From DASUZB01 sp035535495 (lineage in GTDB: Bacteria > Actinomycetota > CALGFH01), in NCBI GenBank assembly GCA_035535495.1, contig DATLQA010000118.1, positions 1 to 6,070 on the forward strand: DNA of 6,070 nt, written 5' to 3'. Every line of letters begins with the position of its first letter. The stretch's first letter is position 1. A model generated the notes under the pieces. That model made no database searches. It was not told where the DNA came from and saw only the letters and a program-made list of their open reading frames with translations. Below are positions 1-5,160 of the stretch, in pieces. The position numbers and the translations under genes are program-made.

Positions 1-225
1 CATCCGACTCAGGTCATGGCCTTGCTCCCCAACATCGAGGCCGCGCTCGCACCGTGCGAGCCGCGGCCCCACTGGGGAAAGCTGTTCGTGTTCACCGCCG
101 AGGACCTCGCTCGACGCTTCCCTCGGATGCCGGATTTCGTCGACCTGACACGGACCTACGACCCCACGGGCACCTTCTCGAACCCCTTCCTCGAGCGGGC
201 CGCCATCCGCCCAAGATCCTCCTAG
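1..225 (+). CDS. FAD-linked alditol / D-arabinono-1,4-lactone oxidase family protein, C-terminal part
   Basis: The reading frame is open from the left edge (codons from base 1) to the TAG at 223-225, giving the last 74 residues of a gene that starts outside the window. The piece contains RPHWGK (residues 22-27 of what is visible) followed by an aromatic/basic stretch and DPTGTFSNPFL. This is the usual ending of the VAO-type flavoproteins of the aldonolactone oxidase / alditol oxidase family. These enzymes oxidise sugar alcohols or aldonolactones with a covalently held FAD and O2. In Streptomyces alditol oxidase the lysine of HWGK is an active-site residue, and here it lies 47 residues from the C-terminus, similar to that enzyme. 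The FAD-binding PP-loop domain is outside the window, so the substrate cannot be decided. The family call is firm; alditol versus lactone versus gulonolactone oxidase is open. Confidence 0.85.
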   Translation, partial: HPTQVMALLPNIEAALAPCEPRPHWGKLFVFTAEDLARRFPRMPDFVDLTRTYDPTGTFSNPFLERAAIRPRSS

Positions 226-520
226 AGGGCCGCTCGGTTCCCAGGGTCGGTGTCCGCCACCTAGGTCAGCCGCACGCCGCCATCGCCACCCGGGTCGGGG
301 TCGCCCGCGCCGTTGGTGATGCGGTTGGCGTGGCGGCCGATGGCGGCCGGGGAGAACGGCGCCTGGCACAGCGGTTCCCGGGGTTTACTGACACGGAAGA
401 GGTCACTTGGGCTGGCGCTCCAGCAAGAAGGCGGGGGAAGGCTCCTCACATGGCGCTCAAGGCGCAAGGCAAGTCACAGCGCGAAGCTAGACACGAGGCG
501 ACCTTCCCCCTCCCTAGGGA
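226..520. other. Intergenic stretch without a recognisable gene
   Basis: There are short open frames on both strands here, but none has a ribosome-binding site, a family motif or a consistent codon pattern. Base composition is slightly less GC-rich than in the flanking genes. A perfect 10-bp palindrome (TCCCTAGGGA, 511-520) sits exactly where the recognisable transposase remnant begins. The stretch may be the degraded left part of that insertion sequence, but no similarity to the N-terminal DEDD domain of IS110 transposases was seen. Confidence 0.5.
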
Positions 521-712
521 ATCAACCGCGGCGGCGACCGCCAAGCCAACAACGCCCTGTGGGTCATCACCCTGACCCGGTTGCGCATCGACCCCGCCAC
601 CCGCGCCTACGCACCACGGCGCACCACCCAAGGCAAGACCACCAAGAGATCATGCGGCTGCTCAAGCGCTACCTCGCCCGCGAGATCGACCCCCCACCTC
701 ACCAACCCGCGG
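521..712 (+). pseudogene. IS110-family transposase remnant (C-terminal domain, two frameshifts)
   Basis: Reading 527-646 gives RGGDRQANNALWVITLTRLR, then a DPATRAY...RRTTQGKTTK stretch. This is the hallmark C-terminal (Transposase_20) block of IS110/IS116/IS902 transposases, usually written NRGGNRQLNRAL...R.Y..RR..EGK..KEA.R.LKR..AR. After AAG at 644-646 one base is missing: the frame shifts and continues as EIMRLLKRYLAREI from 649 to 687. In the C-run at 690-695 one extra C returns it to the first frame (PHLTNPRPT). The N-terminal DEDD catalytic domain is absent and a TAG stands in frame at 515-517, so the gene is dead. Bases 728-751 (a CTTG..., A-run, GGAGGCATC pattern) resemble the right-hand end of some actinobacterial IS110 elements, which would put the element's edge near 750. 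That edge is inference. Confidence 0.75.
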
Positions 713-957
713 CCCACCGCTCCTACCGCTTGCCCAAAAATGGGAGGCATCAGGCGTTCAGAACTCGTGTCCGAAATCAACGTCGCACAACCAGCCCTGT
801 CACAGGGTTCCGCGATCCGCAAGATCGAGCCCGCTAGCGAGGTCGGTGCCCTCCAGCACCGCCGGCACCAGGGTCATCCGCGCCAGTTGGACCCAGGCGG
901 CTGGCGCAGTAGCACCGATGGAACCGGCTCACGCCGCTCCTCCTGCGCCGCAGGGTG
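713..957. other. Intergenic stretch downstream of the carboxyltransferase gene
   Basis: No gene with a start signal or family motif was found. The region starts with the probable tail of the IS110 remnant. On the minus strand, 800-929 is open with protein-like composition (...ARMTLVPAVLEGTDLASG...) but begins directly after a stop, has no plausible start with a ribosome-binding site, and matches no family I know. Just after the carboxyltransferase stop (minus strand) there is a short CCTGC-GGC-GCAGG hairpin at about 941-953 with no T-tract, at best a weak terminator. Confidence 0.4.
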
Positions 958-2487
958 TCATACCAGACCGAGCATTCGGTAGCGGCGACGGCGTTGGCCA
1001 TAGCGGACTGCGGACTCGGACAGGAGCAGCGCGCCCAGCTCGGATTCGAGCACGGTGCCCACTCGTCGCAGGAACGCCTCACCCTCATCGGCGGCATCGG
1101 GAAGCTCAGGGATGATCCGGTCGACGATTCGGTGCGACCGAAGGGCCACCACGCTGACTCCCTGCCGTTCGGCGACCTCCAGCGCCCGCTCAGTCGTGCG
1201 GTAGAGGACGGCGGATGCCCCCTCCGGTGGAAGCGGCGACAGCCAGGCGTGCTGAGCCGCGACCACGCGGTCGGTCGGCAGGAACGCGAGCGCGCCGCCA
1301 CCCGCCCCCTCGCCGAGCAGCAGGCACAGGGTCGGGGCCGGCAGGGTCACAAGGTCGACCAGGCACCTGGCGATCTCGCCGGCCAGCCCGCCTTCCTCTG
1401 CCTCCTTGGACAAGGCTGCCCCGGCGGTGTCGATGACCGTCACCAGTGGCAGGTCCAACTCGGTGGCGATGCGGATGCCTCGCCGGGCCGCGCGCAATCC
1501 CGCCGGTCCCAGCGGCTGCTGGCGCCGCTGGCGGTGCCGGTCCTGCCCGAGGAGGACGCAGGGGGCGGCGCCGAACCGGGCAAGGGCCAGCAGCACCCCC
1601 GGGTCCATCTCCCCAGCGGCCGTCCCGCTCAAGGGCGTCACGTCCCGTGCGGCCACCTTGAGCAGGGCTCGCACACCCGGTCGGTCGGGGCGGCGTGAGC
1701 GCCGGATCGACTCGGCCACCGGGATCGCCTCGACGTGGTCGCCGGCCAGTGACTCGGCGACCTGCGGGCGCTCGCGGGGCCCGCCCAGCACCTCCAGGAC
1801 CCGGGCGGCCACCTCGGCGATCTCCTCCGGCGCCACCACCGCGTCGACCAGGCCCTTGGCGTAGAGGTTTTCGGCCACCTGCACGCCCGGTGGGAACGGC
1901 TGGCCGTGCAGGGCCTCATAGACCCGCGGCCCCAGGAAGCCGATCAGGGCCCCCGGCTCGGCGGCGGTCACATGCCCGAGGGACCCCCAGGAGGCCAGCA
2001 CCCCCCCGGTGGTCGGATGTCGAAGGTAGACGAGGTAGGGCAGCCCTGCCGACCGGTGGTCGGCGATCGCCGCCGCCACCTTGACCATCTGCAGGAACGC
2101 GACCGTGCCCTCCTGCAGGCGGGTCCCGCCCGAGGCCGGCGCCGCGACGAGCGGCAGGCGCTCCCTGGTGGCTCGCTCGACCGCGCGGACCAGCCGCTCG
2201 CCGGCGGCGACGCCGATCGAGCCGGCGAGAAACCCGAACTCCGACACGACCACCGCCACCCGGCGGCCGCGCAGGCGGCCGGCGCCGGTGAGGACGGCCT
2301 CGTCCAACCCCGTCCGCTCCCGCGCCCTGGCCAGGCTGGCCACATAGCCGGGGTCGATCCCGGGCGGGTCCGCCACCGGCTCGTCCCAGCTCCGCCACGA
2401 CCCGGGATCGACGACCGCGTCGATCAGCTCGGCGGCGCTGCGGCGCGCCGGCCGGCTCGCCCCACCGGACGGTGCTGCTCCTGTCAT
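958..2487 (-). CDS. Fused AccD/AccA-type acyl-CoA carboxylase carboxyltransferase (AccD3-like)
   Basis: The 509-residue protein joins a beta-like half (about 60-235) to an alpha-like half (about 275-485). In acetyl/acyl-CoA carboxylases these crotonase-fold domains move CO2 from carboxybiotin to the acyl-CoA. The beta half shows ASGGTRLQEG (118-127, oxyanion-hole glycines) and PTTGGVLASWGSLGHVTAAEPGALIGFLGPRV (158-189). The alpha half shows LPLVTVIDTAGAALS (346-360), EAEEGG (362-367), LGEGAGGGALAF (391-402), PPEGASAVLYR (420-430) and IVDRIIPE (454-461). Length and domain order match mycobacterial AccD3 (Rv0904c, about 495 aa). The four-cysteine zinc ribbon of classical AccD is missing, as far as I know normal for this subfamily. 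The frame runs open further upstream into matB, but the ATG at 2487 is chosen because GAGGGA precedes it closely; the ATG at 2526 has no Shine-Dalgarno. It is divergent from matB. Biotin carboxylase and carrier subunits are not nearby. The exact acyl-CoA substrate is unknown. Confidence 0.9.
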   Translation of the reverse strand: MTGAAPSGGASRPARRSAAELIDAVVDPGSWRSWDEPVADPPGIDPGYVASLARARERTGLDEAVLTGAGRLRGRRVAVVVSEFGFLAGSIGVAAGERLVRAVERATRERLPLVAAPASGGTRLQEGTVAFLQMVKVAAAIADHRSAGLPYLVYLRHPTTGGVLASWGSLGHVTAAEPGALIGFLGPRVYEALHGQPFPPGVQVAENLYAKGLVDAVVAPEEIAEVAARVLEVLGGPRERPQVAESLAGDHVEAIPVAESIRRSRRPDRPGVRALLKVAARDVTPLSGTAAGEMDPGVLLALARFGAAPCVLLGQDRHRQRRQQPLGPAGLRAARRGIRIATELDLPLVTVIDTAGAALSKEAEEGGLAGEIARCLVDLVTLPAPTLCLLLGEGAGGGALAFLPTDRVVAAQHAWLSPLPPEGASAVLYRTTERALEVAERQGVSVVALRSHRIVDRIIPELPDAADEGEAFLRRVGTVLESELGALLLSESAVRYGQRRRRYRMLGLV

Positions 2488-2490
2488 CGG

Positions 2491-2496
2491 TCCCTC
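2491..2496 (-). promoter_or_regulatory. Shine-Dalgarno that fixes the carboxyltransferase start
   Basis: On the minus strand GAGGGA lies 3 bases before the ATG at 2487 (5 bases if the core is taken as GAGG). The competing in-frame ATG at 2526 has no purine-rich stretch before it. This supports a 509-residue protein. Confidence 0.6.
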
Positions 2497-2567
2497 GACT
2501 GGTCTAGCCTTTCGTCCGGCACCCATGATCGGCGTCGTGACCGACGGGCGCGAGGTCCGCGACCGAC

Positions 2568-2573
2568 GGGAGG
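2568..2573 (+). promoter_or_regulatory. matB ribosome-binding site
   Basis: GGGAGG ends 7 bases before the ATG at 2581, ideal spacing. It decides the start of matB, since the same frame is open for hundreds of bases upstream (antisense to the carboxyltransferase). Confidence 0.75.
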
Positions 2574-2580
2574 CATCCCG

Positions 2581-4035
2581 ATGAGCGTTTCGACCACCCC
2601 GACGGCAGGCAACCTGCTCCCTCCGCTGACCGACCCGAGCGACCGGGAGGCGATCCGCTTTGGAGACCGAGTCCTGACCTACCGGGAGCTGACCGGCCTG
2701 GCGATCCACCTTGCCGGTCTGCTCGAGTCCAACCCCCGCGTCGCCGTGTGGGCGGTGCCTGCCCCGGAGACCTGCGCGGCGGTGGTCGGGGCGCTGGTCG
2801 CCGGCGTCCCGGTGGTGCCGATCAACCCTAAGGCCGGCGAGCGCGAGCTGACCCACATCGTCGCTGACAGCTCACCGGCGTTGCTCTTGACCGCCCAGGG
2901 CATCGAGCTTCCCTCACAGCTCGCCGGCGTGCCCCGGGTCGACATCGATCTGTCGGCCCGAGGCGGTACGTTGCCCGCCGAGCCCTCGCCCGAGTCACCG
3001 GCGGTGATCGTCTACACCTCGGGGACGACCGGGCCGCCCAAGGGTGTCGTGCTCCCCCGGCGGGCGATCTCCTCCAACCTCGACGCCTTGGCCGCCGCCT
3101 GGGAATGGACCGGCGACGACGTCCTCGCCCATGCGCTGCCGCTGTTCCATGTCCACGGCCTGATCCTCGGCGTGCTCGGGCCGCTCCGCCTCGGCGGGGC
3201 CGTCCACCACCTGGAGCGCTTCTCGTCCGAGGCGATGGCGGCCGAGCTGGCCGGGCCGGCGACGATGATGTTCGGCGTCCCCACCATGTACCACCGCTTG
3301 GCCGCCGATGCCGAACGCGACCCTCGGATCGCCAGCGGGACCTCGCGGGCGCGACTGCTTGTCTCCGGATCGGCGGCGCTGCCGGCGACCGACCACGAGC
3401 GGATCGCGGCCGCCACCGGCCAGCGGGTCGTCGAGCGCTACGGCATGACCGAGACGCTGATGAACTGTGCTGTGCGCGCCGCCGGCGACCGCCGTCCCGG
3501 CGCCGTTGGACCGCCGCTGGACGGCGTGGAGGTGCAGCTCATCGACGAGGACGGGACGACCATCGGAGTCAGCGACGACCAGACCGTCGGTGAGATCCGG
3601 GTCCGCGGGCCCAACCTGTTCCTCGAGTACCTCAACCGCCCCGACGCCACCGCCGAGGCGGTCCGCGACGGCTGGTTCCACACCGGTGATGTGGCCGTGC
3701 GCGCCCCCGACGGCTACATCCGGATCGTCGGGCGCCGCTCGGTTGACCTGATCAAGAGCGGCGGCTACAAGATCGGCGCCGGCGAGATCGAGAATGCCCT
3801 GCTTGAGCACCCGGGGGTCGTCGAGGCGGCGGTGACCGGCGAGCCCGATCCCGACCTGGGCGAGCGCATCGTCGCCTGGATCGTCCCGGCCGAGCGGCGG
3901 CCGCCCGAGCAGGAGCTGGTCGACCACGTGGCCCGGCTGCTCGCCCCGCACAAGCGCCCGCGGGCGGTCCGCTACCTGGACCAACTGCCCCGCAACGACA
4001 TGGGCAAGGTCATCAAGCGTGACCTCCAGCGCTGA
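2581..4035 (+). CDS. matB: Malonyl-CoA synthetase (malonate-CoA ligase), ANL superfamily
   Basis: This cytosolic adenylate-forming enzyme joins malonate (and often methylmalonate) to CoA with ATP, giving AMP. The 484-residue protein is full length and shows the ANL motifs in order: P-loop YTSGTTGPPKG (145-155), ALPLFHVHGL (185-194), MFGVPTMYHRLA (230-241), VSGSAALP (261-268), YGMTETLMNC (287-296), HTGD with the ribose-binding Asp370, GRRSVDLIKSGGYKIGAGEIENALLEHPGV (384-412), and PRNDMGKVIKR with catalytic Lys476. FGVPTMYHR, ERYGMTETLMN and the LIKSGGYKIGAGEIENALLEHP block closely match, from memory, Streptomyces coelicolor MatB (SCO2444), which separates it from general fatty acyl-CoA ligases. 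The ATG at 2581 has GGGAGG 7 bases upstream. Its divergent neighbour is an AccD3-like carboxyltransferase, an acyl-CoA carboxylation partner. MatB activity in actinobacteria supplies malonyl-CoA extender units or salvages malonate. No frameshift or missing motif is seen. Confidence 0.93.
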   Translation: MSVSTTPTAGNLLPPLTDPSDREAIRFGDRVLTYRELTGLAIHLAGLLESNPRVAVWAVPAPETCAAVVGALVAGVPVVPINPKAGERELTHIVADSSPALLLTAQGIELPSQLAGVPRVDIDLSARGGTLPAEPSPESPAVIVYTSGTTGPPKGVVLPRRAISSNLDALAAAWEWTGDDVLAHALPLFHVHGLILGVLGPLRLGGAVHHLERFSSEAMAAELAGPATMMFGVPTMYHRLAADAERDPRIASGTSRARLLVSGSAALPATDHERIAAATGQRVVERYGMTETLMNCAVRAAGDRRPGAVGPPLDGVEVQLIDEDGTTIGVSDDQTVGEIRVRGPNLFLEYLNRPDATAEAVRDGWFHTGDVAVRAPDGYIRIVGRRSVDLIKSGGYKIGAGEIENALLEHPGVVEAAVTGEPDPDLGERIVAWIVPAERRPPEQELVDHVARLLAPHKRPRAVRYLDQLPRNDMGKVIKRDLQR

Positions 4036-4057
4036 CCCAGGCAGAGCCCGGCCGTGC

Positions 4058-4144
4058 GACACCCAAGACGACGAACACGAACCAGAGCACGACCGGGGCA
4101 ACGCGGTGACCAAGGCGCCATAGCCACGTGCCGCGCCTGGCCAC
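4058..4144 (-). pseudogene. Possible membrane-protein C-terminal fragment (CadD-like?)
   Basis: The minus strand reads VARRGTWLWRLGHRVAPVVL followed by WFVFVVLGV. An arginine-rich turn, then GHxxxPVVL and a hydrophobic run ending in GLGV/VLGV is the pattern seen at the C-terminal membrane helix of CadD-type cadmium/cation transporters. There is no credible start or upstream domain in frame, and an adjacent minus frame just upstream (LFTLVVAW) also looks hydrophobic, which may mean a frameshift. The match is short and from memory; it may be a chance hydrophobic stretch. Confidence 0.22.
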
Positions 4145-4271
4145 GCAACTACCAGCGTAAAGAGTGGCGCGGGCCGCCCTACCCAGGTCACGGCGATGCC
4201 GCACGCGCGAGCGGCCCAGGCGCCGGCTACAGGGTAGTCCGCCCTCGGCCCGTAGCGTCGATCCAAGGGCT

Positions 4272-4292
4272 TGGAGCTGAGGGGATTTGAAC
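4272..4292 (-). repeat. tRNA-Ala/tmRNA 3'-end remnant, candidate att site
   Basis: Read on the minus strand, the 21 bases have the layout of the 3' end of a tRNA: G, T-loop TTCAAAT, T-stem 3' side CCCCT, acceptor 3' strand CAGCTCC and discriminator A. The acceptor strand would pair with GGGGCTG and place a G3-U70 wobble, the alanine identity element shared by tRNA-Ala and tmRNA. Upstream of the T-loop the match stops at once: the bases before it (AGCTG) cannot pair properly with CCCCT, and no GGGGCTG acceptor 5' strand is found. It is therefore not a functional tRNA. Short 3'-end copies like this are what integrating elements leave at their far boundary. Confidence 0.55.
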
Positions 4293-4295
4293 AGC

Positions 4296-4322
4296 TATCG
4301 CGATACGGACCCGCAATCCGTA
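4296..4322. repeat. 10-bp palindrome overlapping a 6-bp perfect hairpin
   Basis: TATCGCGATA (4296-4305) is a perfect palindrome. It overlaps by two bases a hairpin with stem TACGGA (4304-4309) / TCCGTA (4317-4322) around a 7-base loop. It starts 3 bases after the tRNA-like remnant. The 5-bp stem plus 7-base loop (TTGCGGG on the minus strand) imitates an anticodon arm, yet the D-arm and acceptor are lacking. No U-tract follows on either strand, so it is not a standard terminator. Confidence 0.5.
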
Positions 4323-4388
4323 CCGCTCGCTCTGTCTCGGTGCTGTCCTTGTTGCCATGGCCCGACGGCACCTATTGTTCGGCGGCAT

Positions 4389-4865
4389 TCATTTGGCAAA
4401 GGTGAACCTGGTCGCATCCTTGGGGAACGACGACCACGCGAGCACCCGCCGCGGGTGCAGAGCCCCCGGCTCGGAGTAGGAGCTTGCCTCAAACTTGATG
4501 CCGTACTCGGCGTACTTGTTGTTCGCGAGATCGGCGAGCCGCTGGGCCAGTTCCGCCGAAGGTTTCGACACGCGAACCTCTCCCTGCACCACCACGACCT
4601 TCCACGGGTCCGGCAGGTGCATGGTGACGTGCGGATTCGTCCGCACCAGCTGCACGTGGACGGTTTCGGGGCTGCCTCCGTAGTACCAGACGTCGTCGAC
4701 CCACAAGCCGTCGACCGGTACCACGTGCGGGCTCCCGTCCGCGCGGTTCGTGGCAAGCCAGTACTGCTTGGCGTGCTCAAGCTGAGCACGCACACCCTCC
4801 CAGGCCAGTGTCTCGGTCGTCTGCCCGTAGCCCTGAGGCAACACCAGCTTCTGCGCGATCGGCAT
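4389..4865 (-). CDS. Pyridoxamine 5'-phosphate oxidase family (split-barrel flavin-binding) protein
   Basis: The 158-residue single-domain protein has the split beta-barrel pattern of PNPOx-like proteins: HAKQYWLATNRADGSPHVVPVDGLWVDDVWYYGG (31-64), TNPHVTMHLPDP (76-87) and VVVVQGEVRV (90-99), ending in a Trp plus FPKDATRFTF strand (144-156) common in this group. Family members bind FMN, F420 or haem and are often small oxidoreductases or stress proteins; the true vitamin B6 oxidase is longer and carries C-terminal substrate motifs not seen here. The ATG at 4865 has GAGGAG 6 bases upstream. The frame is open to 4904 but without a better start. It stands alone, next to the tRNA-like scar. Its GC content looks somewhat lower than that of matB and fetB, which may hint at separate origin. 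FMN versus F420 use cannot be decided from the sequence. Confidence 0.82.
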   Translation of the reverse strand: MPIAQKLVLPQGYGQTTETLAWEGVRAQLEHAKQYWLATNRADGSPHVVPVDGLWVDDVWYYGGSPETVHVQLVRTNPHVTMHLPDPWKVVVVQGEVRVSKPSAELAQRLADLANNKYAEYGIKFEASSYSEPGALHPRRVLAWSSFPKDATRFTFAK

Positions 4866-4871
4866 GCAGCT

Positions 4872-4877
4872 CTCCTC
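4872..4877 (-). promoter_or_regulatory. Ribosome-binding site of the PNPOx-like gene
   Basis: GAGGAG on the minus strand, 6 bases before the ATG at 4865, selects this start over the open frame further upstream. Confidence 0.7.
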
Positions 4878-4998
4878 GTCGTCGTCCCATCGGCAGTACA
4901 ACACCTACCGCCGACAGCCCCGCACTGACGGCCATCACAACGGGTGGCCACCACCTGGCTGAGTCAGCCGACCGGGCGATCAATGACCGGGCTGCTCG

Positions 4999-5139
4999 GA
5001 CAGTTCCACCCTCACCGCCACCGGCGCCACCGCCGGCACCCGGCGCACCCTCACCGCCGCCACCGGCGGGGCGCTCGCCCTGCTCGGCGTCCTGCTCGGC
5101 GCCGCCGGCGCCTACCTGGCCCGGCAGCCACTGGAATGA
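4999..5139 (+). pseudogene. FtsX-like ABC transporter permease, C-terminal fragment
   Basis: The plus strand reads STLTATGATAGTRRTLTAATGG and then ALALLGVLLGAAGAYLAR, ending QPLE and TGA at 5137-5139. (R)TLTATGAT..TRRTLTAATAGALALLGVLLG.AGAYLA is a very characteristic stretch near the C-terminus of actinobacterial FtsX-like permeases of MacB/LolCDE-type ABC exporters, spanning the loop and the start of the penultimate membrane helix. The usual continuation with a last helix is lost, a TGA at 4984-4986 stops the frame upstream, and there is no ATG, GTG or TTG in the open part. The piece is therefore a relic, not a gene. It ends 21 bases before the end of the convergent fetB gene, so one breakpoint lies near 5130. 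Confidence 0.55.
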
Positions 5140-5142
5140 CGC

Positions 5143-5158
5143 GCCGGCGGCGGCCGGC
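5143..5158. terminator. GC-only hairpin between convergent ends, possible terminator
   Basis: GCCGGC (5143-5148) and GCCGGC (5153-5158) pair around GGCG, directly after the fetB stop on the minus strand. Strong GC stems without a U-tract are common behind actinobacterial genes, but in such GC-rich sequence this may be chance. Confidence 0.25.
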
Positions 5159-5160
5159 GG

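Larger units (their letters stand above)
2488..2580. promoter_or_regulatory. Divergent promoter region between the carboxyltransferase and matB, with a 10-bp direct repeat
   Basis: These 93 bp must carry the signals for both genes unless transcripts start within the opposite gene. The decamer GACCGACGGG occurs at 2539-2548 and again at 2561-2570, 22 bp apart start to start, about two helical turns, on the matB side. The second copy runs into the matB Shine-Dalgarno. Such spacing would suit a protein binding one face of the DNA and blocking matB translation or transcription initiation, but no known operator is recognised. No convincing -35/-10 pair was found on either strand. Confidence 0.4.
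4036..4388. other. 353-bp gap with remnants only
   Basis: No intact gene is present between the ends of matB and the convergently read flavin-binding gene. It holds a possible membrane-protein scrap (4058-4144, minus), a tRNA/tmRNA 3'-end remnant (4272-4292, minus), a palindrome (4296-4305) and a hairpin (4304-4322). GC content falls noticeably from about 4290 onward compared with matB. No U-tract terminator was found behind matB. Confidence 0.6.

Noticed and set aside
261..467. Minus-strand 68-codon open frame ending GGDGGVRLT
   Set aside because: It has no Shine-Dalgarno, no domain and mixed composition, and lies in the degraded stretch left of the IS110 remnant.
800..929. Minus-strand open stretch reading ARMTLVPAVLEGTDLASGLDL
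   Set aside because: It looks protein-like but starts right after a stop, has no start with a ribosome-binding site, and is too short to recognise. It could be a fragment of a lost gene.
1906..2580. Open plus-strand frame continuing upstream of matB, which could extend the ligase N-terminus by more than 200 residues
   Set aside because: It is antisense to the well-conserved carboxyltransferase, has a low-complexity Arg/Pro/Gly composition, and matB has a strong Shine-Dalgarno before the ATG at 2581 with a full-length N-terminus from there.
2488..2856. Open minus-strand frame extending the carboxyltransferase into matB
   Set aside because: The added residues match no domain, overlap the matB coding strand, and the ATG at 2487 has the only good ribosome-binding site.
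4272..4360. A complete tRNA gene on the minus strand
   Set aside because: Only the 3' part fits. The T-stem 5' side pairs poorly, and the acceptor 5' strand and D-arm are absent.
2995..4371. Long minus-strand open frame (458 codons) across matB
   Set aside because: It mirrors matB codons (GC-rich third positions keep the antisense frame open), and its sequence is low complexity without any family motif.
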